Below are positions 6,359-11,956 of a stretch of DNA of 11,956 bases, piece after piece (within the stretch, counting starts at the first letter, position 1; each line of letters starts with the position of its first letter). The DNA is from Bordetella parapertussis (GTDB lineage Bacteria; Pseudomonadota; Gammaproteobacteria; Burkholderiales; SG8-39): the NCBI GenBank assembly GCA_945906975.1, contig CAMDRY010000055.1, positions 1-11,956 of the forward strand, given 5' to 3'. The position numbers and the translations under genes were made by a program. The notes beneath the pieces were generated by a model. The model had not been told where the DNA came from and searched no databases. It was given only the letters and a program-made list of their open reading frames with translations.

Positions 6359-6386
6359 TTGACGCTGCCGGGCAATCGGCTAATAT
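6359..6386 (+). promoter_or_regulatory. sigma70-type promoter of the receiver gene
   Basis: TTGACG (6359-6364) and TAATAT (6381-6386) are separated by 16 bases, with GGCGGG following the -10. This would start transcription near 6393 and give a leader of about 75 bases to the ATG at 6469, which has AGGGTGA about 11 bases upstream. It implies the receiver is transcribed separately from the TRAP operon. Confidence 0.5.
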
Positions 6387-6468
6387 GGCGGGCATAGGGC
6401 GCTCTGATCTGTAGCGCAGCTTCGAATGTATTCATATCAACAATCTATCCCAGGGTGAAACAGCATCA

Positions 6469-6858
6469 ATGGCTTCGATAGTATTGATTGAAGACGACGC
6501 TTCCTTGCGTGAAACGCTCAAGATGCATTTGAGTTCTGAGGGTTACGCCGTGCGCGCGGCCGCCGACGCCGCCGAGGGAATTCGGGCCATTCTTGAGGAA
6601 GTTCCCGATCTGATCCTGACGGATATTTCCCTGCCCTATATGGACGGGCTGGAGCTGCTGGATGTGTTGCGCCGCGACGAGACCACAAGCCAGGTGCCCG
6701 TCATTCTGCTTACCGGGCGGGTGGATGACGACAATTACCTCAAGGGGATGCAGCTCGGGGCCGCCTATTACCTGACCAAGCCGGTATCCCGGGAGGAGTT
6801 GCTGAAGACGATCCTGGCCGCTTTGCGCGGGGCAAATAAAACGCCGCCCAAGGTTTAA
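6469..6858 (+). CDS. stand-alone CheY-like response-regulator receiver
   Basis: This 129-residue single-domain receiver has no output domain. The acidic pocket residues Asp9-Asp10 lie in VLIEDD, the phospho-acceptor Asp52 in LILTDISLPYMDG, the switch residue Thr82 in ILLTG, and Lys104 in YYLTKPVS; all are in the expected places, so it should be phosphorylatable. The short tail GANKTPPKV carries no DNA-binding domain. No histidine kinase is adjacent, so the partner lies elsewhere. The gene stands alone, between its own promoter and a hairpin that overlaps its stop codon. Possible roles are a phosphorelay intermediate or control of motility or a kinase; the sequence does not decide. Confidence 0.93.
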   Translation: MASIVLIEDDASLRETLKMHLSSEGYAVRAAADAAEGIRAILEEVPDLILTDISLPYMDGLELLDVLRRDETTSQVPVILLTGRVDDDNYLKGMQLGAAYYLTKPVSREELLKTILAALRGANKTPPKV

Positions 6859-6871
6859 ACCCAAGGGCGGC
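6843..6871 (+). terminator. hairpin overlapping the receiver stop codon, no T-run
   Basis: GCCGCCC (6843-6849) pairs with GGGCGGC (6865-6871). The loop contains a second palindrome GGTTTAAACC (6852-6861) that includes the TAA stop (6856-6858). No run of T follows on the plus strand, so it is not a textbook intrinsic terminator. It could still protect or end the transcript, in either direction between these convergent genes. Confidence 0.4.
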
Positions 6872-6900
6872 AGTTGCGCCCCGGCGATATGCCGCGTTGC

Positions 6901-6981
6901 CTTGTGGTTCTTGTGGTTCTTATGTTCCTTGCGGCCCTTATGGCCCTTATGGCCCTTATGGTCCTTATGGTCCTTGCGACG
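6901..6981. repeat. nine-unit 9-bp tandem repeat (CTTATGGCC type) between convergent genes
   Basis: Nine consecutive 9-base units begin at 6901: CTTGTGGTT twice, CTTATGTTC, CTTGCGGCC, CTTATGGCC twice, CTTATGGTC twice, and a degraded CTTGCGACG. The period is a multiple of three, so frames are kept. The minus strand reads a Lys-Asp/Gly-His repeat (KDHKDHKGHKGHK), and one plus frame reads an uninterrupted Leu/Met/Ala/Val hydrophobic run. A long minus-strand frame from TTG at 7026 runs through it, but most of that frame is antisense to the receiver gene and has no Shine-Dalgarno, so I do not call a gene. Confidence 0.9.
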
Positions 6982-7044
6982 GGCGTGCGCGCTGCCGCCA
7001 GGGTGGTCAGTGACGCCCCAATGCAAAACGCCGACATTATTCCC

Positions 7045-8187
7045 CTACCAGCCGTTGCTGCGCGCCCATGTCGCGGTGATGTCGCCGGATGCATTGAGCA
7101 CGGTGTACCGGGGATATTGTGCGCCGGTGGCGCAGGCGTGGTTGGGCAGGATGCGCAGTTGCGTGCCCAGCGCAAGGGCGAGGGCTTTGGCCGGGTCGCC
7201 GGAGCGGTGGGCGATGATGCCGTGCTCCTGGTTGGCCTGGGCCACGATGTAGCCGTCGAGCACGCGGCCTTGCGCGTCACAGACCAGGCCGTAGCCCTGG
7301 TCGAGCACCTGCGCCGCGGTGCCCCGATCGCGTGACATGGCCATCCAGCCGGCATCGACGATGGTCCAGCCTTTTTCGCGCTGGTGGCCGATGACGGTGG
7401 TGAGCACGGATAAGGCGATGTCGTCCGTGCCGCACACGCCCAGCCCGGCCATGACCAGGTCGAAGAACACGAACACGCCGGCACGCACCTCGGTGACCCC
7501 TTCGAGCGACTGCGCGAACAACGCGGTTGGCGTGGAGCCGACGCTGACCGCGGGGCAGGGCAGGCCGGCGGCGCGCAGTGCGCCTGCGGCGGTGACCACC
7601 GCCAGACGCTCCTGTTCGGCCATGGCCTGGATGGCTGCGGTGCCAACGCAATGGTAGGAGCTGCCGGCATGGGTCATGACGCCGGCGAGGGTGATGCCTT
7701 GCGCATGCATGAAGCGGCCCAGCGGCAGCAGTTCGGCGGCGCCGGGGGCGAGCCCGGAGCGGTGCCCGTCGCAGTCGATTTCTATCATCGCGGCAAAGCT
7801 TTGCCCGGAACTGCGCGCGAAGTCGGCAAGGTGCTGCGCCGCCTCGATGCTGTCGAGAATGAGGGTGATGCGCACGCCCCTGGCGAGCAGGGCCGCCACA
7901 TGCGCCAGTTTGCCCGGCGCAATGGCCACGGCGTAGAGCATGTCGTGCACGCCGTTCGCGGCGAAGTATTCGGCCTCGTGCAGCGTCGAGACGGTGATGG
8001 GGCCCTCTGGCGCGCCCATCAACCGGCGCGCCACTTCAATGCACTTATTGGTCTTGACGTGCGGGCGAAACGCCACACCAAGGCGCGACAACTGCGTCTT
8101 CATGCGCGCGATGTTGCGCTCCATGCGTGCCGTGTCGAGCAGCAGTGCCGGGGTTTCTAAGGCATAGGGGCTGGTGTTGCCGGGCAT
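7045..8187 (-). CDS. PLP-dependent alanine-racemase-fold enzyme, D-serine dehydratase / D-threonine aldolase family
   Basis: This 380-residue protein follows the fold-type III layout: a TIM-barrel N-terminal domain and a C-terminal beta domain (DSD1-like). Lys45 in FRPHVKTNK is the expected Schiff-base lysine for pyridoxal phosphate. TPALLLDTARMERNIARM (12-29) is the family's opening helix, and TVSTLHEAEYFAANGVHDML is the typical beta2-alpha2 block. SVGSTPTAL (near 215) binds cofactor phosphate. His350 and Cys352 in LPNHACATG match the metal-binding His-x-Cys of eukaryotic-type D-serine dehydratases. The reaction is probably cleavage or dehydration of a D-3-hydroxy amino acid; D-serine, D-threonine and D-3-hydroxyaspartate cannot be told apart here. 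The start at 8187 fits the family but lacks a clear ribosome site. The protein is probably cytoplasmic. Confidence 0.88.
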   Translation of the reverse strand: MPGNTSPYALETPALLLDTARMERNIARMKTQLSRLGVAFRPHVKTNKCIEVARRLMGAPEGPITVSTLHEAEYFAANGVHDMLYAVAIAPGKLAHVAALLARGVRITLILDSIEAAQHLADFARSSGQSFAAMIEIDCDGHRSGLAPGAAELLPLGRFMHAQGITLAGVMTHAGSSYHCVGTAAIQAMAEQERLAVVTAAGALRAAGLPCPAVSVGSTPTALFAQSLEGVTEVRAGVFVFFDLVMAGLGVCGTDDIALSVLTTVIGHQREKGWTIVDAGWMAMSRDRGTAAQVLDQGYGLVCDAQGRVLDGYIVAQANQEHGIIAHRSGDPAKALALALGTQLRILPNHACATGAQYPRYTVLNASGDITATWARSNGW

Positions 8188-8275
8188 GGTCGGGGTTTTC
8201 TGGTTTGTGGTTTTATCGGGCCGGTTCTAGCAAGGCCGCCCCCTTGTGGCGCCCGCCGCCCCGGCCGGGTGGGCT

Positions 8276-8542
8276 TTAACGTCCCCTGGAATTGCGCAGG
8301 TGCGGATTGAGCTTGTCGAGATCGGCCTGCACCTGCTCGCGCGTGCGCTCGTAGACCAGTTCGCGGCCCATGGCGCTGCCGGCGTAGGAAAGGTTGTTGC
8401 GTGTCGGCTTGAGGTCGCACTTGACGCTGTGCACGCCGGTCCCGAGCACCACCTGGATCAGCTCGGCGCGTTTCTCGAATACCACCACATCCAGGGACTT
8501 GCCGGTGTCGGTGATCTTGACCTTGATCGTTTCGTCGCTCAT
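8276..8542 (-). CDS. small hypothetical protein, 88 residues
   Basis: I do not recognise a named family. The start at 8542 is well supported by AGGAG five bases upstream. The N-terminal half reads as beta strands (TIKVKITDTGKSLDVVVFEK, then AELIQVVLGTGVHSVKCDL), followed by PTRNNLSYAGSAMGRELVYE and a charged helix RTREQVQADLDKLNPHLR. This suggests a compact cytoplasmic domain with no signal peptide or membrane segment; the single Cys is in VKCDL. The gene lies 88 bases upstream of the PLP enzyme on the same strand, so it may share its transcript, and is divergent from the methyltransferase. Coding status is supported by the ribosome site, base composition and absence of a better overlapping frame. 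Confidence 0.75.
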   Translation of the reverse strand: MSDETIKVKITDTGKSLDVVVFEKRAELIQVVLGTGVHSVKCDLKPTRNNLSYAGSAMGRELVYERTREQVQADLDKLNPHLRNSRGR

Positions 8543-8621
8543 TTTTGCTCCTGTGAGGGGCGGGCAGTTACGGCTGACCTTAACGGCGGATCTTAGGCAA
8601 CCGGTGTTACTCCGCCAGCCT

Positions 8622-8640
8622 TGTACCAGCCCTGTACCAG
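8622..8640. repeat. TGTACCAG direct repeat, 11-bp period, in a divergent promoter region
   Basis: TGTACCAG occurs at 8622-8629 and again at 8633-8640, one helical turn apart, between the divergent small gene (start 8542) and methyltransferase gene (start 8724). A pair on the same DNA face is a common operator design, but two copies can also be chance. Confidence 0.35.
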
Positions 8641-8669
8641 TAATGGCCAGTATAGATGCAAACGCAAAC

Positions 8670-8696
8670 CTGACCGGTGCGGGGAAAAGTTACAAT
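8670..8696 (+). promoter_or_regulatory. promoter of the methyltransferase gene
   Basis: TACAAT (8691-8696) is followed by CGGCGC; CTGACC (8670-8675) is a possible -35 with a short 15-base spacer. Transcription would begin near 8703, about 20 bases before the ATG at 8724. Two cues support the call: the -10 resembles the other -10 boxes in this window, and its distance to the gene is sensible. Confidence 0.45.
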
Positions 8697-8723
8697 CGGC
8701 GCATCGTTCTTTGTGGGGTTGCC

Positions 8724-9773
8724 ATGTCCTTGTTTTCACGATTGCTCGGACAGATCACCGCGCGTGCGCGTGCGCCTGCACCGATGCGCCAGGCGCCGCG
8801 CACTTATCCGGCCACCGCCGCTGAACTTCAGGACGACAGGCTGATGCAGCAGGGCTGGTATTACGGCGTCGAGTTGCTCGAAGGCCTGGGCATGAAGGGG
8901 CTTTTTCCCGCAGACCTGCCCATGCTGCCGCGGCAGATGATGCGCAGGATCGACCTCACCGGCGCGGCCTGCCTGGACATGGGCACCATGGAGGGCCTGA
9001 TGCCGGTGCTGATGTGCCGCGGCGGCGCATCGCGTGTGCTCGCCGTTGACGCAAGCGAGCATTGCCTTGAAAAAATCGATGCGGTCAGGCACTACCACGG
9101 CGTCGATTTCGATTTTCGTCCGGTCGGGCTGATGTACGACCTTTACGATAAATTAGCCGGCGAGAGCTTTGACCTCATTAATTGCTCGGGCCTGCTCTAT
9201 CACGTCGTCTCGCCCATGCACGTGCTACTGGGTGTGCGCCCGCTTCTAAAACGCAACGGACTGATGATCATCTCGACCAACGTCGTCATCTCCGACCGCC
9301 ACCTGATGGAGTTCAACGACGGCGGCAGGTTGCAGGAGGAGACCAATACCTTCTGGTACCTGTCGGTGAAGTACTTCGATTACATGCTGCGCTTCCTGAA
9401 GCTTCAGCCGGTGGACTTCGCCTATTACCCCCACCGCTTGATCCGCTCCGACGTGCGCTATGTCGCCGATGTCAATTCAGGCTACCTGTCGGTGGTGTGC
9501 CGTGCCCATGATGCGGTGTTGCCGGTAGGTGGGGAGACCTGGATGGGCAGGGCGATTCATGACTCCTGGGAGATGACAGGTCTTACAGACTGGCAGCGCG
9601 CGGCGCAGCAGCCGCGCTCGGGGATACGCTATAAAAAGGAGCCGGATGCGGCGTTCTGGCGTGCCGACGGCAGCGGCCTTGATTTACATGCGGCGGTGGT
9701 GGCCGCGCCGGACCCCGCGCCGGCCACCGACCCGGCCGACGCGCACTTCCTGCACCTCTCCCATCTCAGTTAG
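8724..9773 (+). CDS. SAM-dependent class I methyltransferase (CmoB/DUF1698-like), substrate unknown
   Basis: This 349-residue protein has a Rossmann methyltransferase core. Motif I is CLDMGTMEGLMPVLMCRGGA (83-102), a variant of the LDxGxxxG SAM loop. AVDAS (107-111) supplies the acidic residue at the end of strand 2, FDLINCSGLLYHVVSP (149-164) is motif IV, and LLKRNGLMIISTNVV (174-188) is the strand 5 region. The MGT-x-x-G form and the YHVVSP segment recall CmoB-like wobble-uridine enzymes and related small-molecule methyltransferases. An extra N-terminal helical segment (30-75) and a long C-terminal region (200-320) probably bind substrate. The tail is Ala/Pro/Asp rich and probably disordered. 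The start at 8724 was chosen for its position just behind a promoter; the open frame upstream lacks family sequence. The substrate is not identifiable by eye. Confidence 0.85.
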   Translation: MSLFSRLLGQITARARAPAPMRQAPRTYPATAAELQDDRLMQQGWYYGVELLEGLGMKGLFPADLPMLPRQMMRRIDLTGAACLDMGTMEGLMPVLMCRGGASRVLAVDASEHCLEKIDAVRHYHGVDFDFRPVGLMYDLYDKLAGESFDLINCSGLLYHVVSPMHVLLGVRPLLKRNGLMIISTNVVISDRHLMEFNDGGRLQEETNTFWYLSVKYFDYMLRFLKLQPVDFAYYPHRLIRSDVRYVADVNSGYLSVVCRAHDAVLPVGGETWMGRAIHDSWEMTGLTDWQRAAQQPRSGIRYKKEPDAAFWRADGSGLDLHAAVVAAPDPAPATDPADAHFLHLSHLS

Positions 9774-9808
9774 GAACCGGTCAGTACACCCGGGCTGTGG
9801 CTGAAAAG

Positions 9809-9838
9809 CGGCTCCAGGAGCCGGGTTCCAGCCTGGAA
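9809..9838 (+). terminator. two adjacent perfect palindromes after the methyltransferase gene
   Basis: CGGCTCC-A-GGAGCCG (9809-9823) and TTCCAG-C-CTGGAA (9826-9838) lie 36 bases after the TAG. They would form two consecutive hairpins in RNA. There is no T-run, so factor-independent termination is uncertain; transcript-end protection or a repeat element is equally likely. Confidence 0.4.
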
Positions 9839-9867
9839 ATACCCGCCTGGTGCGGCTCTCCAGCCGC
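9834..9867 (-). repeat. copy 2 (inverted) of the structured element seen at 270-305
   Basis: Read on the minus strand, this segment shares the 15-mer CGGCTGGAGAGCCGC exactly with 270-284. It then has ACCAGGCGGGTATTTCCAG where copy 1 has GCCTGGAGCGGGTTTCCAG. Both copies fold alike: an inner CCGC/GCGG stem inside an outer CTGGA/TCCAG stem. An alternative local hairpin here is TGCGGCT-CTCC-AGCCGCA (9851-9868). Both copies lie just after stop codons. Confidence 0.6.
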
Positions 9868-9923
9868 AGCCCCCGTGGGGAGAGTGCGCCTGCCGGCGTG
9901 CTTCAAGCTTGGATCGTTTAAAT

Positions 9924-9952
9924 TTGACTACCGAACGATCGTTCGGTAGTCT
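9924..9952 (+). promoter_or_regulatory. perfect 26-bp palindromic operator overlapping a -35 upstream of imuA
   Basis: The half site GACTACCGAACGA (9926-9938) is followed immediately by its exact reverse complement (9939-9951). The centre CGAACGATCGTTCG is of the kind bound by TetR-family repressors. A -35 TTGACT (9924-9929) overlaps the left arm; 17 bases on, TAGTCT (9947-9952) is a weak -10. No LexA-type CTGT-N8-ACAG box is visible. A repressor bound here would block the promoter. The regulator gene is not in this window. Confidence 0.75.
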
Positions 9953-9958
9953 GTCCGT

Positions 9959-10078
9959 ATGCCTGCCAGTGCTTTCCCCGACGCTTTTTCCGGAGTCTTC
10001 AGCCAACTGCTGCTCCTGCGCCGGCCGCTGTTCGCAGCCTTTGCCGATTGCCCTGCACGATGCCATGCACGACTATGA
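9959..10078 (+). CDS. possible 39-residue leader ORF coupled to imuA
   Basis: ATG at 9959 opens a frame that reads MPASAFPDAFSGVFSQLLLL, continues through RRPLFAAFADCPARCHARL, and stops at TGA 10076-10078. The stop overlaps the imuA ATG (10075-10077) as ATGA. I do not recognise the peptide. No Shine-Dalgarno precedes it, but the ATG sits about where transcription should start from the promoter under the palindrome, so a leaderless mRNA is possible. The exact ATGA overlap is the main argument for it; a chance frame of this length in GC-rich DNA is quite possible. Confidence 0.3.
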   Translation: MPASAFPDAFSGVFSQLLLLRRPLFAAFADCPARCHARL

Positions 10079-10842
10079 CTTCACTTGCCACCATTTTGCA
10101 GACTGGCCGCGTCTGGCGCGGCACATCGGTCTGCGCCGCCGGCGAAGCCGGCCTTGCCAGCGGCTTTGCCACGCTTGACGCCCAACTGCCCGGTGGCGGC
10201 TGGCCTGTCGGTGCTCTCACCGAAATTCTGCCCGCCCACGAGGGCATAGGCGAGCTGCGCATTCTCGGGCCCGCGCTGGCGCGGCTGTCCGCCCAGGGTC
10301 GCAGCCTCGTCTGGATTGCACCACCCTACCTGCCTTACGCGCCGGCGCTGGCCGCCGCCGGCATCGCCTTGTCGCGCGTGGTGATTGTGCGCACCGCCGA
10401 TGTCCGCGACGCGCTGTGGGCGGCCGAGCAGGCGCTGCGTGCCAACACCTGCGGTGCGGTGCTGTGCTGGCTTGACCGGCCGCGCCATGCTGCACGTCAT
10501 GCCGCGCGGTTTACCGCGCATTTCACCGACCTGCGGCGTCTGCAGGTGGCGGCCGAGGGCGGTCATGCCGCGAGTTTTGTGTTTCGCCGCCCTGCTGCGG
10601 CAAACGAGTCCTCGCCGGCGCCATTGCGGCTGTCGCTGGACACAGACGCGGGCGGCTTGGCGGTGCGCATCTTCAAGCGCCGCGGCGGGCCGCTGAGCCG
10701 GCCCGTGCTCATCCCGGCGCTTGCCACGCCTTTTAGTTCAACCCACAGCGCCGTTCACGCGCAACAACGAAGCTGCCATGCTCTGGATCGCCTGTCACCT
10801 GCCGCGCCTGCCGCTCGAACTGTTCGTCTCACCCACGCCTGA
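10075..10842 (+). CDS. imuA: translesion synthesis-associated protein ImuA
   Basis: This 255-residue RecA/SulA-like accessory protein belongs to the ImuA-ImuB-DnaE2 mutasome, which carries out error-prone synthesis past DNA damage. The start region MTSLATILQTGRVWRG is typical. GFATLDAQLPGGGWPVGALTEIL (about 31-53) is the family's core opening, with a degenerate Walker-A-like loop HEGIGEL after it. SLVWIAPPYLPYAPAL, LSRVVIVRTADVRDALWAAEQAL and GAVLCWLD follow in the usual order. APLRLSLDTDAGGLAVRIFKRRGGP is the standard C-terminal strand region. The last 35 or so residues look atypical and are partly encoded in the overlap with imuB. The start at 10075 was chosen by similarity and the ATGA overlap; ATG at 10060 is an alternative. 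Confidence 0.88.
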   Translation: MTSLATILQTGRVWRGTSVCAAGEAGLASGFATLDAQLPGGGWPVGALTEILPAHEGIGELRILGPALARLSAQGRSLVWIAPPYLPYAPALAAAGIALSRVVIVRTADVRDALWAAEQALRANTCGAVLCWLDRPRHAARHAARFTAHFTDLRRLQVAAEGGHAASFVFRRPAAANESSPAPLRLSLDTDAGGLAVRIFKRRGGPLSRPVLIPALATPFSSTHSAVHAQQRSCHALDRLSPAAPAARTVRLTHA

Positions 10843-11956
10843 GCCCTTTGCCGTCGCACAGGGGCGCTACATCGCCGCCTGCGACAAGAAGGCGCTGGCG
10901 CGCGGTGTGCGGCCGGGCATGAGTGTGGCCGCCGCCTGCGCCATCGCGCCGCGCCTGCGTGTGAAATCACGCGACGTCGCGGGCGAGACCGAGGCGCTGC
11001 TCGCGCTCGCCGCCTGGTGCGGGCAGTTCACGCCCAATGTCGCGCTGGAGTTCCCCGATGCCGTGCTGCTCGAGGTGTCGGCCAGCCTGACGCTGTTCAA
11101 GGGGCTCGCACCCATGCTCGCCGCCCTGCGCGCCGGCCTGGGTGAAATGCATTACAGCGCCAGGATCGCCTGCGCGCGCACGCCGCTCGCAGCAAGCTGG
11201 CTGGCGCGCAGTGGCGCGCCGCACGAATACGATGGCGTCCCCGACGAGAGCGTTGCGTTAGAAACGGTGCTCGCCAGGCTGCCCGTGGCGCTGGTTGATC
11301 CGCAGGGCGAATGGCTGGCCGCGCTGGAGAAAATGGGCATTGCCACCATTGGTGCGCTGCTAGCCCAGCCGCGCGCCGGGCTGACGCAGCGGTTTGGCCA
11401 TGCGCTGTGCGAGCGCCTCGACCAGGCGCTCGGTAGCCTCGCCGATCCGCGCATCTGGGTGGTGCCGCCGGAGTGTTTCGCCGCCAACCTGGAACTGCCG
11501 GCCGAGGTGAGCCAGGCCGAGGCGCTGGTGTTCGCCGCGCGCCGCCTGCTGCTGCAGCTGGGCGGGTTTTTGCAGGCGCGCGCCAGCGGCGTGCAGCGTT
11601 TCAGCCTGCACCTGGCGCACCGCGAGCGCGCCACCGAAATCCAGATCGGCCTTGTTTCGCCTTCGCGCGACGCCGCGCATTTCACGCTGCTCCTGCGCGA
11701 GCGCCTTGCCGCCACCGACCTGCCCGAACCGGTGCGTGCCATGCGGCTTGAGGCCAATGACATCCAGCCGCTGTCGGGTGAGTCGCAGGGCTTGTTTGCC
11801 GGCCCTGGCGGCGGCGCGGACAAGGCCGACTGGCCACGCCTGATCGAACGTTTGCGCGCGCGCCTCGGCGGCGACAAGGTGACCGGGCTGGCGCTCGCGT
11901 CCGAACACCGCCCCGAGCGCGCCAGCATTGGTGGCGCGAACGTGAAGGTGAATGCG
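10778..11956 (+). CDS. imuB: ImuB, Y-family polymerase-like mutasome hub (3' end outside window)
   Basis: An open frame of 393 codons runs to the right edge. MLWIACHLPRLPLELF is the characteristic ImuB opening. The Y-family palm, fingers and little-finger layout follows: GRYIAACDKKALARGVRPGM (30-49), AWCGQFTPNVALEF, LLEVSASLTLFKGL (near 102), the helix-hairpin-helix region LEKMGIATIGALLAQPRAGL, and the start of the little finger near FAANLELPAEVSQAEAL. The catalytic carboxylates of true Y-family polymerases are absent at both sites (CHLPR and SASLT instead of the DMD and SxDE types), as expected for ImuB, which is not a polymerase but links DnaE2, ImuA and the sliding clamp. The clamp-binding motif would lie further on. 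The start overlaps the imuA 3' end by 65 bases, implying coupled translation. Initiator region and frame are clear. Confidence 0.93.
   Translation, partial: MLWIACHLPRLPLELFVSPTPEPFAVAQGRYIAACDKKALARGVRPGMSVAAACAIAPRLRVKSRDVAGETEALLALAAWCGQFTPNVALEFPDAVLLEVSASLTLFKGLAPMLAALRAGLGEMHYSARIACARTPLAASWLARSGAPHEYDGVPDESVALETVLARLPVALVDPQGEWLAALEKMGIATIGALLAQPRAGLTQRFGHALCERLDQALGSLADPRIWVVPPECFAANLELPAEVSQAEALVFAARRLLLQLGGFLQARASGVQRFSLHLAHRERATEIQIGLVSPSRDAAHFTLLLRERLAATDLPEPVRAMRLEANDIQPLSGESQGLFAGPGGGADKADWPRLIERLRARLGGDKVTGLALASEHRPERASIGGANVKVNA

Noticed and set aside
6466..7026. 186-codon minus-strand frame containing the Lys-His repeat
   Set aside because: It starts at TTG without a Shine-Dalgarno, and two thirds of it is exactly antisense to the receiver gene. 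The repeat is reported as DNA instead.
8188..8275. GC-rich imperfect inverted repeat (GCCCACC with GGCGGGC) as a terminator between the small gene and the PLP enzyme
   Set aside because: The stem contains a mismatch and no T-run follows on the minus strand.

Overview
The window looks like chromosome of a GC-rich betaproteobacterium, most likely of the Burkholderiales. This is inferred from the Bug/TctC-type extracytoplasmic solute receptors (three loci here), a TRAP transporter, an imuA-imuB mutagenesis cassette, and -10 boxes of the TAAAAT-n-GCG type. No rRNA, tRNA, insertion sequence or CRISPR array was seen.

Layout. (1) 1-244 (+) is the 3' end of a Bug receptor gene, closed by a stem-loop plus T-run at 271-309. 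(2) 321-2123 (-) is a decaying catabolic or uptake operon. From upstream to downstream it holds a frameshifted small-cupin pseudogene, an apparently intact alpha/beta hydrolase, and a Bug receptor that has lost about two thirds of its middle while staying in frame. (3) 2332-6315 (+) is an uptake locus: an intact Bug receptor, then a complete DctP-DctQ-DctM TRAP transporter. The dctQ-dctM junction carries six 8-bp repeats that form a chain of ATGA-overlapping three-codon mini-ORFs, the last of which opens dctM. (4) 6469-6858 (+) is an orphan CheY-like receiver with its own promoter. It converges on (5) a PLP-dependent alanine-racemase-fold enzyme of the D-serine dehydratase / D-threonine aldolase type at 7045-8187 (-). 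A 9-bp tandem repeat array lies between them. (6) 8276-8542 (-), a small conserved-looking unknown, and 8724-9773 (+), a class I methyltransferase, are divergent. (7) 9774-10074 has no recognised gene but holds three palindromes, a copy of the structured element also seen near 270-305, and a perfect 26-bp palindrome of TetR-operator type. (8) 10075-11956 (+) is imuA followed by imuB, which runs off the right edge; a dnaE2 gene would be expected next.

Functionally, the left half concerns capture and import of small organic acids plus hydrolysis of an unknown substrate. The right half is a mix of signalling, D-amino-acid-type metabolism, methylation and DNA-damage mutagenesis. The points most worth a second look are the ATGA-coupled repeat array before dctM, the palindromic operator and ATGA-coupled leader ORF before imuA, and the two genetic lesions in the minus-strand operon.
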